32,063 nucleotides of DNA from JADGHX01 sp035760965 (lineage in GTDB: Bacteria; Pseudomonadota; Gammaproteobacteria; Steroidobacterales; Steroidobacteraceae), in NCBI GenBank assembly GCA_035760965.1, contig DASTRY010000031.1:1-32063 (forward strand), written 5' to 3'. Below the pieces are notes generated by a model that did not search any database, was not told the origin of the DNA, and saw only the letters and a program-made list of their open reading frames with translations. This document shows positions 7,766 through 18,540 of this stretch, one piece after another. The stretch's first letter is position 1; every line of letters starts with the position of its first letter. A program made the position numbers and the translations under genes.

Positions 7766-9822
7766 CGCGTCCCTCCGTCGCGCGCGGCGATCGCGCGATC
7801 GATCAGATAAGCGTGGATCGCCTCCACGTCCTTCTCGTCGAACATGTCCGCGAAGGGCGCCATGCCGTCTTTCGCGCGCGCGCCGTACAGCACGATCTGC
7901 TTGAACTGCTTGTGTGTCTCCGCGGACATGTACCGCAAATCCGGCGTCATGCCGCCGGAGACCGCATTGAGACCATGACAGAGCCGGCACGTGCCGGCAT
8001 AGAGCTGCTCACCGCGCGCGATCACGTCCTTCGACGCGGTCTGAGCAGGAGGATCGAGCGGCGGCAGCGGAGGAAGCGGCGGCAACGAGGCCGTGCCGCG
8101 GAGCTTGAACGCGAGAATGCGCGAGGTCGCGCGATGCGTCGGCGCCATGCCGCCGATGATCGCGATCGAGCCGGACCATCCGGCAGCGACCGCAATGTAC
8201 TGCTCGCCGTCGACCGAGTAGCTGATCGGTCCCGCCATCGCGCCGGTTTGAATCGGCATCTCCCAGAGCTTGCGGCCCGCATCCGCGCTGTAGGCAACGA
8301 AGCGTCCATCGGCGGCGCCTTGAAAAACGAGATTGCCCGCGGTGCTGAGCGTGCCGCCGTTCCATACGTTCGCGTGATCGACGCGCCAGGCTTCGCGCTG
8401 CTTCACCGGGTCCCATGCGAGCAGATAGCCCTTCAGCGGCGGCGCAGGTTCCGCGGGCGGTTTCGCGTTGGGTGCGAACGCGGTGTTCCAGTTCATCCGC
8501 CAGGGCGGCAGCTCTTTCGCGTGCGTGTACGGCCAGGAGGTCTCCTGCGCCGGCAGATATACGAGCTTCGTGATCGGGTTGAACGACATCGGCGGCCAGT
8601 TGTGTGCGCCGAAATGCGCGGGGTACACGAGGCTCGCCTGCCGATCGTCGTACGAATTCGCGGGTTTGAGCTCGACCGGCCGGCCGGTCTTCAGATCGAT
8701 GTGCGAGGCCCAGTTCACCGGAACGAAGTTGTTCGCCGAGATCAGCTTGCCGTTCGTGCGGTCGATGACATAGAAGAACCCGTTCTTCGGCGCGTGCAGG
8801 ATGACCTTGCGCGGCTTGCCGTCGATCGTGAGATCGGCGAGCGTCATTTGCTGGACGGCCGTGTAATCCCAGTTCTCGCCCGGAACCTCCTGGTAGTGCC
8901 ACACGTATTCGCCGGTGTCGGGCCGCACGGCGACGATGGAGCTGAGAAACAGGTTGTCGCCGCCGCCGGGGCTGCGCAGGTCACGCGACCACGGCGCGCC
9001 GTTGCCGGTTGCGATGTACAGCAAGTCGAGCTGTGGGTCGTACGCGAAGCCGTCCCATGCATTGCCGCCGCCGCCATAGCGCCAGTACTCGCCGCGCCAG
9101 GTCTTCGCCGCCATCTCGACGGTCTTCGATTCATAGCCGTACTTCGGATCGCCGGGCACGATCCAGAAACGCCAGACCTGCTTGCCCGTCTCGGCGTCGT
9201 AGGCCGTGACGTAGCCGCGCGTACCGAATTCGGCACCGCCGTTGCCGATGATCACCTTGCCCTTGACGACGCGCGGCGCGCCGGTGATGGAGTACGGCTT
9301 GGTGCGGTCCGTGGTCTGCTCGCTCCAGAGCAGCTTGCCGGTCTTCGCGTCGACGGCGATGAGGCGGCCGTCGATCGTGCCCTCGAACACCTTGCCCTTC
9401 CACAGCGCCGGGCCGCGATTCGCGGGGCCGCAGCACATGTACCGCATCCAGTAGCGCGGGACCTGCGGGTCGTAGCTCCACAGGGTCTTGCCGGTCTTCG
9501 CGTCGATGGCGTGGAGGATGTTCCAGACGCCGGAGGTGTACATCACGCCATCGGCGACGAGCGGCGTGGCTTCGAGACCGATCGTCGATCCGAAGTCGAC
9601 GAACCACGCGAGGCCGAGCTTGGCGACGTTGCGATCGGTGATCTGCGTGAGCGGGCTGAAGCGCTCCTCGAAATAGGTGCGACCGGTCGTGAGCCAGTTG
9701 TTCGGATCCGACGCGGCCGCTTCGATGCGCGCCGCGTCCACCGTTCCGGCACCGTGCGCGGCCTGCGCCGCCACGAGCCCGAGAAGAGCCGAGAGGAACC
9801 GCAATTCACGCAGATGACGCAT
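7762..9822 (-). CDS. Periplasmic PQQ-dependent dehydrogenase with fused cytochrome c (type II quinohemoprotein)
   Basis: This 686-residue enzyme oxidises an alcohol or related substrate in the periplasm and passes electrons to a haem c in the same chain. A signal peptide (about residues 1-24, ending AAHG) precedes an eight-bladed PQQ propeller with the adjacent cysteines Cys130-Cys131, metal/PQQ ligand candidates Glu198, Asn274 and catalytic Asp319 (NWDYT). The residue two after Asp319 is Thr, not the Asp of lanthanide enzymes, which suggests a calcium enzyme. A proline-rich hinge (PPLPPLPPLDPP, about 581-592) leads to a cytochrome c domain with CRLCH (612-616) and a probable axial Met654. 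PQQ synthesis genes are not in the window. It lies 42 bases after the FAD oxidoreductase gene and overlaps the AcnX gene. Confidence 0.95.
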   Translation of the reverse strand: MRHLRELRFLSALLGLVAAQAAHGAGTVDAARIEAAASDPNNWLTTGRTYFEERFSPLTQITDRNVAKLGLAWFVDFGSTIGLEATPLVADGVMYTSGVWNILHAIDAKTGKTLWSYDPQVPRYWMRYMCCGPANRGPALWKGKVFEGTIDGRLIAVDAKTGKLLWSEQTTDRTKPYSITGAPRVVKGKVIIGNGGAEFGTRGYVTAYDAETGKQVWRFWIVPGDPKYGYESKTVEMAAKTWRGEYWRYGGGGNAWDGFAYDPQLDLLYIATGNGAPWSRDLRSPGGGDNLFLSSIVAVRPDTGEYVWHYQEVPGENWDYTAVQQMTLADLTIDGKPRKVILHAPKNGFFYVIDRTNGKLISANNFVPVNWASHIDLKTGRPVELKPANSYDDRQASLVYPAHFGAHNWPPMSFNPITKLVYLPAQETSWPYTHAKELPPWRMNWNTAFAPNAKPPAEPAPPLKGYLLAWDPVKQREAWRVDHANVWNGGTLSTAGNLVFQGAADGRFVAYSADAGRKLWEMPIQTGAMAGPISYSVDGEQYIAVAAGWSGSIAIIGGMAPTHRATSRILAFKLRGTASLPPLPPLPPLDPPAQTASKDVIARGEQLYAGTCRLCHGLNAVSGGMTPDLRYMSAETHKQFKQIVLYGARAKDGMAPFADMFDEKDVEAIHAYLIDRAIAARDGGTR

Positions 9823-9864
9823 AGGTCTCCCGCTGTGCAGTCAGGGGCTCGCAGGCTACGCGAC

Positions 9865-11160
9865 TCAGTCGGTGCGATCCAGATTGTCCGTGAGCCGCGC
9901 CTGGAACTTCCACAAGTCGATCTCATGGACCGAGCCCGCGCCCGCGAGATCGAGCGCGTGCGCCGCGGCCGCTCCCATCGCGATACAGGGCCCCATCACG
10001 CGGATCGCCGACAACGCGTGCGAATCCGCGTCGACGCAGCGCCCGGCCGCGACGATGTTGTCCGCATCGCGAGGAGTCATGCAGCTCAGCGGGATGTAGT
10101 AGACGTGCCCGTCCGCGAATTGCTCCCAGTGCACCAGCTCCTGGGTGTTGTGCAGCTCGACCCACCACGCACAGCGGGCCGCCGCATCGGCGGGCCGCTC
10201 GCCGCGGCGAATATCTTCGAGCGTGAGCTGCCGCTTGCTCTGGATCCAGCGCGTCTGCCGCAGGCCCGGGTTGCCGTACGCGCGCACGCGCGCGTTCGCG
10301 AAGATGTGCGGGTACTCGGTGCGCAGGAACACGATGATCGCATCCGCCTGACGGCGGCCCTCGAACACCATGTGCGCGGAGGCGAGCGGATTCACCGGGG
10401 TCTCGAAGTGATTGATATTGGCAAGCATGAAGTTCTTGCCCGGGAAGTGCATCAACCAGCCGTCGTGGCGCACGAGCCCGTACTGCGCGCCCTTTTTCGC
10501 GAGCCGCTCGCGCACCTCCACCATGTCCAGCGAGCCGACGGTGTCGAGGTTGTAGCCCTCGATGAGAAAGTTCATCGAGCCGTAGATCGGCGCATCGGGC
10601 TCGCGGACCTCGAGTCCCGCCTCGTAGGAGAGGCTCGCATCGCCCGACGAATCCACGTAGCCGTTGGCAACGACCCGCACGGGGCCAAAGCGCGTGGCGA
10701 ACTCGATGTGCCGCACGCGGCGGTTCTCGAAGGCGACGCTCGTCAGCACCGCGCCGACGATCGCCTGCACACCGGCCGCCTCGATCTTGCGCTCCATCCA
10801 GCGCGCCAGTCGCACCTCGTCGTACTGGAAGGTGACCGTCGAGCGGTGCATGCGGAGGAGGGAGCCTTCCGCGTCGAGGTCGCGCAGCAGATCGTCCGCA
10901 ACGAGATGCGTGATCTGGTACGCGCGCGGACCGTGCGTGTAGAGCCCGATCAGCGTACCGATGATGGAGCCGATCGCTTGCCCGCCGAGCGCGGGCGCGC
11001 CATCGACGATGACCACCTTGCGCCCGAGCCGAGCCGCCTCGAGTGCTGCCGCGACACCGGAAATGCCTGCGCCGAGCACGCAGATGTCCGCCGTCACGGT
11101 CTGCACGGGCCGCGTCGCCGGCCGCCGCACGGTGCGGGTCGGAATGATTTCATTCGCCAT
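9865..11160 (-). CDS. FAD-dependent oxidoreductase (PF12831-type)
   Basis: This 431-residue flavoprotein is first in the minus-strand catabolic run. Residues about 25-55 form the FAD-binding Rossmann motif (VLGAGISGVAAALEAARLG), followed by APALGGQAIGSIIGTLIGLY, which is typical of the FAD_oxidored family. Further conserved segments are YVDSSGDASLSYEAG and, near the end, AAGRCVDADSHALSAIRVMGPCIAMG, where the flavin is again contacted. There is no signal peptide, so it is probably cytoplasmic. A GAGAGAG ribosome-binding stretch lies roughly a dozen bases upstream of the ATG. The family is assigned from motifs. The substrate is unknown and is probably an intermediate of the neighbouring PQQ/AcnX pathway. 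Confidence 0.85.
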   Translation of the reverse strand: MANEIIPTRTVRRPATRPVQTVTADICVLGAGISGVAAALEAARLGRKVVIVDGAPALGGQAIGSIIGTLIGLYTHGPRAYQITHLVADDLLRDLDAEGSLLRMHRSTVTFQYDEVRLARWMERKIEAAGVQAIVGAVLTSVAFENRRVRHIEFATRFGPVRVVANGYVDSSGDASLSYEAGLEVREPDAPIYGSMNFLIEGYNLDTVGSLDMVEVRERLAKKGAQYGLVRHDGWLMHFPGKNFMLANINHFETPVNPLASAHMVFEGRRQADAIIVFLRTEYPHIFANARVRAYGNPGLRQTRWIQSKRQLTLEDIRRGERPADAAARCAWWVELHNTQELVHWEQFADGHVYYIPLSCMTPRDADNIVAAGRCVDADSHALSAIRVMGPCIAMGAAAAHALDLAGAGSVHEIDLWKFQARLTDNLDRTD

Positions 11161-11214
11161 CGTCTACGGTTCTCTCTCTTTACATTGCGGCCCCGATCGG
11201 CGCGGGTTGCTGGA

Positions 11215-11230
11215 GCAACGAATTCGTTGC
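11215..11230. promoter_or_regulatory. 16-base perfect palindrome upstream of the FAD oxidoreductase operon (candidate operator)
   Basis: GCAACGAATTCGTTGC reads the same on both strands. It sits 55-70 bases upstream of the minus-strand FAD oxidoreductase start, inside the 208-base gap that separates the LysR gene from that operon. The size and position fit a dimeric repressor or activator site. It differs from the palindrome found before the TonB receptor, so a common regulator is not implied by sequence. No protein was matched to it. The rest of the gap (11161-11368) holds no convincing gene. Confidence 0.45.
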
Positions 11231-11368
11231 GCCCGCGGCTGTCATCTCGGCCGGGTACATGTCCGCGTCTTCATGGTCCGCGCAGGGTAGCCGAAGCTCG
11301 CGAGCGGCAGAACGTGAGCGGTGGCGCGATCAGTCTTCTCGTTTCACGAAAAGTCGCGCGCGCCGCGC

Positions 11369-12274
11369 TCACGGTGCCCCGCTCAGCGCGGGCGGCATCG
11401 ATTGCAGGCGCTTCTTCAGGTACTCGACCAGCTCGTGCACCGCCGGCTTGCTCAACTTGATGCGCGGAACGATCGCCTTGAGCCAGTACTCCGGAATGGG
11501 CGCATCTTCCAGCAGGGCGACGAGTGTGCCCTTGGCCAGGTCGTCCACGACGAGAAACTCGGGGATCACGGCGATGCCCGTGCCGCGAAGTGCGGCCTCA
11601 CGCAACACGCGCGCATCGTTGGCATGCAGCTTCGAGCGCACTTCGATGCTGACGGGATTCGGCTGCTGTTCGAACACCCACGTGTTGCCCATCAGCATGG
11701 AGGTGAGGCAGTCGTGCTCGACGAGCTCGGTCGGGTGCTCGGGCCGCCCCTTCGCATCGAGGTACGCAGGCGCGGCACAGAGCACGATGCGGTACGGGCA
11801 GAGCGGAATGTCGGCGACATCGGGGTACGAAGCAGGCGAGGCGCCGAACACGAGATCGAAGCCTTCTTCGAGCGGATTGACGGAGCGGTCGAGCAGCACG
11901 ATGTCCATCGTCAGCCCGGGATTGAGCGCGTGGAAATCGCACAGGATCGGCCCGAGATACATCGACGTCAGCGTCGTCGGTCCCTTGATGCGCAAGTGAC
12001 CCTCGATTCCGCGCTCCGCCGCCGCCGTCGACCCGATGATCTCGTCGAGCTCCGCAACCAGGCGCTGATACTGCGGCAGCAGCCGCTCGCCGGCCGGAGT
12101 GAGCGAGAGCGCGCGCGTCGAGCGCACGAAGAGCTGCGCGCCCATCTCCTCCTCGAGGCGCGTGATGCGCTTGGTCACGACGGAAGGCGCCACACCGAGC
12201 TCGCGCGCCGCGCTGGAGAAACTGCCGGTGCGGCAGACCAGCAAGAACGCCTTGATATTCTGCAGTGTGTTCAT
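11369..12274 (-). CDS. LysR-family transcriptional regulator
   Basis: This 301-residue regulator has the standard LysR layout: an N-terminal winged helix-turn-helix (about residues 1-60: FLLVCRTGSFSSAARELGV, then RITRLEEEMGAQLFVRSTR) and a C-terminal effector-binding domain (from about 90, GHLRIKGPTTLTSMYLGPIL). It belongs to the group resembling DsdC/GcvA-like LysR proteins with PALSLTPAGE-type linkers, but the inducer cannot be read from sequence. It is divergent from the TonB receptor with 127 bases between them, and upstream of the catabolic genes on its own strand. This makes it the likely local regulator of both arms. That role is an inference from layout. Confidence 0.92.
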   Translation of the reverse strand: MNTLQNIKAFLLVCRTGSFSSAARELGVAPSVVTKRITRLEEEMGAQLFVRSTRALSLTPAGERLLPQYQRLVAELDEIIGSTAAAERGIEGHLRIKGPTTLTSMYLGPILCDFHALNPGLTMDIVLLDRSVNPLEEGFDLVFGASPASYPDVADIPLCPYRIVLCAAPAYLDAKGRPEHPTELVEHDCLTSMLMGNTWVFEQQPNPVSIEVRSKLHANDARVLREAALRGTGIAVIPEFLVVDDLAKGTLVALLEDAPIPEYWLKAIVPRIKLSKPAVHELVEYLKKRLQSMPPALSGAP

Positions 12275-12361
12275 AATTTTTCGCGGAACCCGAAAGCTGA
12301 TCGTTCGATCCGTTGCGTTCTCCTCCTCGGCGCTTGGTGCTACCGTCTTTCCAGAACTAAA

Positions 12362-12373
12362 TCAAGCGCTTGA
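12362..12373. promoter_or_regulatory. Palindrome TCAAGCGCTTGA between the divergent LysR and TonB receptor genes (candidate operator)
   Basis: A perfect 12-base palindrome lies 28 bases upstream of the TonB receptor ATG and about 90 bases from the LysR start. With its flanks (AAATCAAGCGCTTGAATT) the match extends imperfectly to about 18 bases. T at 12362 and A at 12374 satisfy the T-N11-A pattern of LysR binding sites. Location in the divergent gap fits autoregulation plus control of the receptor, but it is close to the start codon and could equally be a repressor site. No promoter boxes are convincing enough to list. Confidence 0.45.
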
Positions 12374-12401
12374 ATTTCCATTAGCGGATAGGGGGAGCTA
12401 T

Positions 12402-14798
<2,397 letters not shown>

Positions 14799-14835
14799 GG
14801 CGGGCGCGCGTGTCGTGAATCCACCCGTGCAGCGC

Positions 14836-14882
14836 GGTGCTCGAGCCGCGGGCCGAATCTGACCCGCGGACACTCGAGCACC
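14836..14882. terminator. Long perfect stem-loop after the TonB receptor gene (hairpin 1)
   Basis: Two nested perfect arms pair across the site: GGTGCTCGAG (14836-14845) with CTCGAGCACC (14873-14882), and inside them CCGCGGG (14846-14852) with CCCGCGG (14863-14869), leaving a 10-base loop and a 3-base bulge. That is 17 paired bases with high G+C. No run of T follows directly, so a classical intrinsic terminator is not shown. It could end the receptor transcript together with the second hairpin, or protect its 3' end. Confidence 0.6.
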
Positions 14883-14885
14883 CGG

Positions 14886-14915
14886 GATCGGCGCGCCACC
14901 CCGGGCGCGCCGATC
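14886..14915 (+). terminator. Second perfect stem-loop before the MFS gene (hairpin 2, terminator-like)
   Basis: GATCGGCGCGCC (14886-14897) pairs perfectly with GGCGCGCCGATC (14904-14915) around a 6-base loop. The sequence TCGTTTAG follows, a weak T-rich tail, so this is the better terminator candidate of the pair. It ends 18 bases before the MFS start codon, leaving no room for a separate promoter downstream. The MFS gene is therefore transcribed by read-through or from a promoter within the hairpins. Confidence 0.55.
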
Positions 14916-14933
14916 TCGTTTAGGATTCGGTCG

Positions 14934-16283
14934 ATGTCACAAACCGAGACTGACGCCCAGGCGGTGGCGGCGCGTGCGGCGGCGACTTCCACGCATTCGG
15001 CGGCCTACCGCTATTACGTCCTCGGGGTTCTGTTCCTGACGTACGCCGTCAACGTGATGGATCGCGGCGTGCTGGGCGTGCTGCTCGAGAGCATCAAGCA
15101 CGAGTTCGCGCTCAACGACCTGCAGATCGGCTTCCTCAGCAGCCTGCCGTTCGCGTTCTTCTACGCCACACTCGGCATCCCGATCGCGGCGCTCGCGGAT
15201 CGCACCATTCGTCGCAACGTGCTGGCCGCGTGCTGCGCGCTCTGGAGTCTCGCGACCGCCGCATGCGGCCTGGCCGTGAACTTCGGTACGCTGCTCGCCG
15301 GCCGTGCGCTCACGGGCGTCGGGGAGGCCGGCGGTACGCCGCCGTCCCATTCGCTGATCTCGGATTACTTCTCGCGCGCGACCCGCGCGACGGCGCTCTC
15401 GATCTACGCGCTGGGGGTGCCGCTCGGGACGATGCTCGGCAACTTCATCGCCGGTCGCGGCAACGATCACTTCGGCTGGCGGACCACCTTCATCCTCGCG
15501 GGGCTGCCCGGCCTCGTAACGGCGCTGCTGGTCTGGCTGACGATCCGCGAGCCGCCGCGCGGAATGGCCGAGCTCGGTCCCCGCCAAACGAAGGTGCCGG
15601 CGCCGCCGCTCGGCGAGGGATTGAGATTCCTGTGGAGCTATCCCTCCTTCCGTCACATGTGCGTTGCCGCCGGCCTGCACTCGGTCGTGTGGTACGCGGG
15701 CAGTCAGCTCAACGGCTCGTTCTTCCGCCGCGTACACGAGATGTCGGCGCAGGATGCCGGCGACTGGCTCGCATTGTTCGCGTTGCTCGGATCGATCGGC
15801 ACTTTCCTGGGCGGCTTGCTTGCGGACCGGCTCGCCACGCGCAACAACGACCGGCGCTGGTACATGTGGGTGCCCGGGATCGCGACGCTCGTGATGGTGC
15901 CGCTGCAATTCAGCTCGTATCTCTCGGGCAATCTCACGGTCGTCATTCCCTCGTTCGTGTTCATGACGATCCTGGCGTCGATGTTCTTCGGGCCCTCGTT
16001 CGCGGTTTCGCAGCTGGTGGGCACGCTGCGCACGCGCGCGCTCGCCACCTCGGTCCTGCTCTTCGTGCAGACCTTCGTCGGGCTCGGGCTCGGGCCGCTC
16101 GTCGCCGGTGCGCTCAGCAACTCGATGGCGGCGAGCATCGGCGAGTCGGCCTCGCTGCGGTACGCACTGGTGATCGTCGGCCTCGCGAACATCTGGGCGA
16201 CGGCGCACTACATGATCGGTGCGCGCACGATTCGCGAGAATATCGCCAAGACCGAAGCGCTGAATCGCGCCGAGGTGGTGTGA
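14934..16283 (+). CDS. MFS transporter (spinster-like)
   Basis: This 449-residue inner-membrane protein of the major facilitator superfamily has about twelve hydrophobic segments. Characteristic are YAVNVMDRGVLGVLLESIKHEF in helix 1, the GIPIAALADRTIRRNVLA loop-2 motif between helices 2 and 3, and GRALTGVGEAGGTPPSHSLI in helix 4, which together resemble spinster-like carriers found beside TonB receptors in degradation islands. About 25 cytoplasmic residues precede helix 1. It lies 135 bases after the receptor and ends 3 bases from the convergent pobR stop. It presumably brings the pathway substrate or its oxidised product across the inner membrane. Direction and substrate are inferred. Confidence 0.92.
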   Translation: MSQTETDAQAVAARAAATSTHSAAYRYYVLGVLFLTYAVNVMDRGVLGVLLESIKHEFALNDLQIGFLSSLPFAFFYATLGIPIAALADRTIRRNVLAACCALWSLATAACGLAVNFGTLLAGRALTGVGEAGGTPPSHSLISDYFSRATRATALSIYALGVPLGTMLGNFIAGRGNDHFGWRTTFILAGLPGLVTALLVWLTIREPPRGMAELGPRQTKVPAPPLGEGLRFLWSYPSFRHMCVAAGLHSVVWYAGSQLNGSFFRRVHEMSAQDAGDWLALFALLGSIGTFLGGLLADRLATRNNDRRWYMWVPGIATLVMVPLQFSSYLSGNLTVVIPSFVFMTILASMFFGPSFAVSQLVGTLRTRALATSVLLFVQTFVGLGLGPLVAGALSNSMAASIGESASLRYALVIVGLANIWATAHYMIGARTIRENIAKTEALNRAEVV

Positions 16284-16286
16284 GCG

Positions 16287-17171
16287 TCAGCCGTCGCTGC
16301 GGCGACGGAACTCCGCGGGCGACATGCCGACGCGCTCGCTGAAGAACCGCGAGAAATACGCCGGATCACTGAAGCCGAGATCGTAAGCGGTCTCGGCGAC
16401 CGTCATGTTCGTGTACCGCAGACTGCGCTTGGCTTCGAGGATGAGCCGCTCGTGCACGATGTGCGTCGGCGGGTGGCCGGTCACGTCGAGGCACGCATCG
16501 CGCAGTCGCGAGGGCGTCACACCGAGCGCTTTCGCATAGCGGCTCAGCTCCCATCCCGCCCGCAGATTCGCCTCGACGGCCTGGCGAAAGCGCGCGACGA
16601 GCGCTGCGCGCGGCCCGCGCGTGCCGCGCAACGTGCCATGCAGCTGGTGCGTGGCGCGCACCGCGCACACGAGCAGCGTCATGAGACGCGCTTCGGTGGC
16701 GGCCGCGTGCGCCGGCGCGGTCCACTGAAACTCCCGCTGCAGGCGCACGACTGCTTCCTCGATCTCGTGCGCTTCGAGAGCGCTGTGCCGCAGATCCACG
16801 GCCATCGCACCTTCGAACAGCGCCTGGAAGGCCGGCTCGCGCACGGCGAGGTCGGCAAGCGCACGGTCGGCCACGGTCACGACGTAGCCCCGGGTGTCTT
16901 TTTCGAACACGAACGCGTGCACGACGCCGGCTGGAATGAGCAGCAGCGCCGGCGCGGCGAATGCGTGCGACGTGTTCTCGGCGCGCATGGTGCCGCCGCC
17001 CCCGAGAATGACGAGGATCTGGTGCAGGTCCCGGTGGGTGTGCGCGCGGATCTCCCAGCCGTGCAGCCGGCTGCGGTCGGCGATGGTCTCGATGTGGACG
17101 AAGCGCTCCTCGGCATCGCGAGGCGGCTCGCCGTACAGAAAGAATCGGGGCACGGAGGCAGAACGGGCCAT
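16287..17171 (-). CDS. pobR: AraC-family regulator, PobR-like
   Basis: This 294-residue regulator has an N-terminal cupin-type sensing domain (HTHRDLHQILVILGGGG, then LLLIPAGVVHAFVF) and a C-terminal pair of helix-turn-helix motifs (AKALGVTPSRLRDACLDVTG and AETAYDLGFSDPAYFSRFF, ending GMSPAEFRRR). It is divergent from pobA across about 104 bases, the arrangement seen for PobR activators that respond to 4-hydroxybenzoate. The ATG at 17171 is preferred. An in-frame GTG six codons upstream (17189) lacks a visible ribosome-binding motif. Family is firm; the PobR name rests on the neighbour. Confidence 0.88.
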   Translation of the reverse strand: MARSASVPRFFLYGEPPRDAEERFVHIETIADRSRLHGWEIRAHTHRDLHQILVILGGGGTMRAENTSHAFAAPALLLIPAGVVHAFVFEKDTRGYVVTVADRALADLAVREPAFQALFEGAMAVDLRHSALEAHEIEEAVVRLQREFQWTAPAHAAATEARLMTLLVCAVRATHQLHGTLRGTRGPRAALVARFRQAVEANLRAGWELSRYAKALGVTPSRLRDACLDVTGHPPTHIVHERLILEAKRSLRYTNMTVAETAYDLGFSDPAYFSRFFSERVGMSPAEFRRRSDG

Positions 17172-17275
17172 GGAGCGATTATCGATCACGCCGCGCGCCG
17201 GATCGCAAAAAAATCCAAGGGGTTCGCCGCTTCGTGCATGGCCTGGCGCTCCTCCCGGAACGATCCTTTGGCGCC

Positions 17276-18463
17276 ATGCGAACTCAAGTGGCGATCATCG
17301 GAGCGGGGCCTGCGGGACTCATGCTCGCCCAGCTGCTCCATTTGCGGGGTATCGATTCGGTGGTGCTCGAGGCGAAGAGCCGCGAGTACATCGAGCACCG
17401 GGTGCGCGCCGGCGTGCTCGAGAACGTCGTCGTCGATGTGCTGAACGAGGCGGGCGTCGGCGAGCGCATGATGCGCGAGGGCCTGCGCCACGATGGCGTA
17501 CACCTGCGCTTCGCCGGCCGCGATCACCGCGTCGACTTCAAGGCGCTGACCGGCCGCTCCGTGCTGGTGTACGGCCAGCAGGAAGTCGTGAAGGACCTCG
17601 TCGCCGCGCGTCTCGCGACCGGGCGGCCGCTGTACTTCGAGGTGGAAGAGGTCAGCGTGCACGCCATCGATTCGGCGACGCCCGAGGTCCGCTTTCGTGC
17701 GCACGGCGGCGCGGAGACCGTGCTCCAGTGCGATTTCATTGCCGGTTGCGACGGCTTTCACGGCATCTGCCGCCCGAGCTTCCCGGCGGGCGTGCTGAAG
17801 GTATACGAGCGTGTATATCCCTACGCGTGGCTCGGCATCCTTGCCGACGTCGCGCCGGCCTCCCACGAGCTGATCTACGCGAATCACGAGAACGGCTTCG
17901 CGCTGCTCAGCATGCGTTCGCCGACGGTGAGCCGGCTCTACATCCAGTGCGCACCCGATGAGCCGCTCGAGAACTGGCCGGACGAGCGCCTCTGGCAGGA
18001 GCTCGAGACGCGGCTCGCGACGCGCGAGGGATTCGAGCTGGCCCGCGGCCCGATCACGCAGAAGGGCGTGACGCCCATGCGGAGCTTCGTCGCCGAGCCC
18101 ATGCAGTACGGCCGCCTGTTCCTCGCCGGCGATGCCGCCCACATCGTGCCGCCGACGGGCGCGAAGGGCATGAACGCCGCGATTGCAGACGTATGCGTCC
18201 TCGCGGATGCGTACGCGCATTACTATGCCGGGCGTGCGGGTGCGGGCCGCTTCGAGAAGCTCGATGCGTACTCGGAGAAGTGCCTGCGACGCATCTGGAA
18301 AGCACAGCGCTTCTCGTGGTGGGTCACGCAGCTGATGCATCGCTCGGAGACCGACAACGACTTCGATCGGCGCCGGCAGCTCGCGGAGCTCGACTATCTC
18401 TCGAGCTCGCATGCGGCGGAGGTGACGTTCGCCGAGAACTACGTCGGCTTGCCGATCGGCTGA
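17276..18463 (+). CDS. pobA: 4-hydroxybenzoate 3-monooxygenase PobA
   Basis: This 395-residue flavoprotein hydroxylates 4-hydroxybenzoate to protocatechuate using FAD, NAD(P)H and O2. It has the FAD-binding GAGPAG (residues 9-14), the EHRVRAGVLE segment, a DG motif (AGCDGFHG), the second flavin motif LFLAGDAAHIVPPTGAKGMN, the substrate tyrosine Tyr201 (LIYANH) at the same number as in the Pseudomonas enzyme, and the C-terminal ENYVGLP with a tyrosine equivalent to Tyr385. The start MRTQVAIIGAG matches the family, and an upstream in-frame GTG (17234) was rejected. No ring-cleavage genes for protocatechuate lie in the window. Confidence 0.97.
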   Translation: MRTQVAIIGAGPAGLMLAQLLHLRGIDSVVLEAKSREYIEHRVRAGVLENVVVDVLNEAGVGERMMREGLRHDGVHLRFAGRDHRVDFKALTGRSVLVYGQQEVVKDLVAARLATGRPLYFEVEEVSVHAIDSATPEVRFRAHGGAETVLQCDFIAGCDGFHGICRPSFPAGVLKVYERVYPYAWLGILADVAPASHELIYANHENGFALLSMRSPTVSRLYIQCAPDEPLENWPDERLWQELETRLATREGFELARGPITQKGVTPMRSFVAEPMQYGRLFLAGDAAHIVPPTGAKGMNAAIADVCVLADAYAHYYAGRAGAGRFEKLDAYSEKCLRRIWKAQRFSWWVTQLMHRSETDNDFDRRRQLAELDYLSSSHAAEVTFAENYVGLPIG

Positions 18464-18540
18464 CGACTGTTCGATAAGCGGCTATCGCGCGCGTCCGCAA
18501 CGTGTTGACGCGCTGGCACCGACCCCCGAACATTCTCTAA

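Noticed and set aside
7813..11460. A 1215-codon open frame on the plus strand, antisense to the PQQ dehydrogenase and FAD oxidoreductase genes
   Set aside because: The translation is Arg/His/Val-rich with no recognisable domain, and both opposite genes have full family matches. Long antisense frames are common in high-GC genes with strong third-position bias.
17234..17275. An upstream GTG start for pobA adding 14 residues
   Set aside because: Known PobA proteins begin at the residues encoded from 17276, and the extension has no family similarity.
18505..18533. A promoter before the alpha/beta hydrolase (TTGACG with GAACAT at 17 bases)
   Set aside because: The -35 box is good, but the -10 box matches poorly. 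A sigma-54 reading (TGGCAC) lacks the GC at -12.
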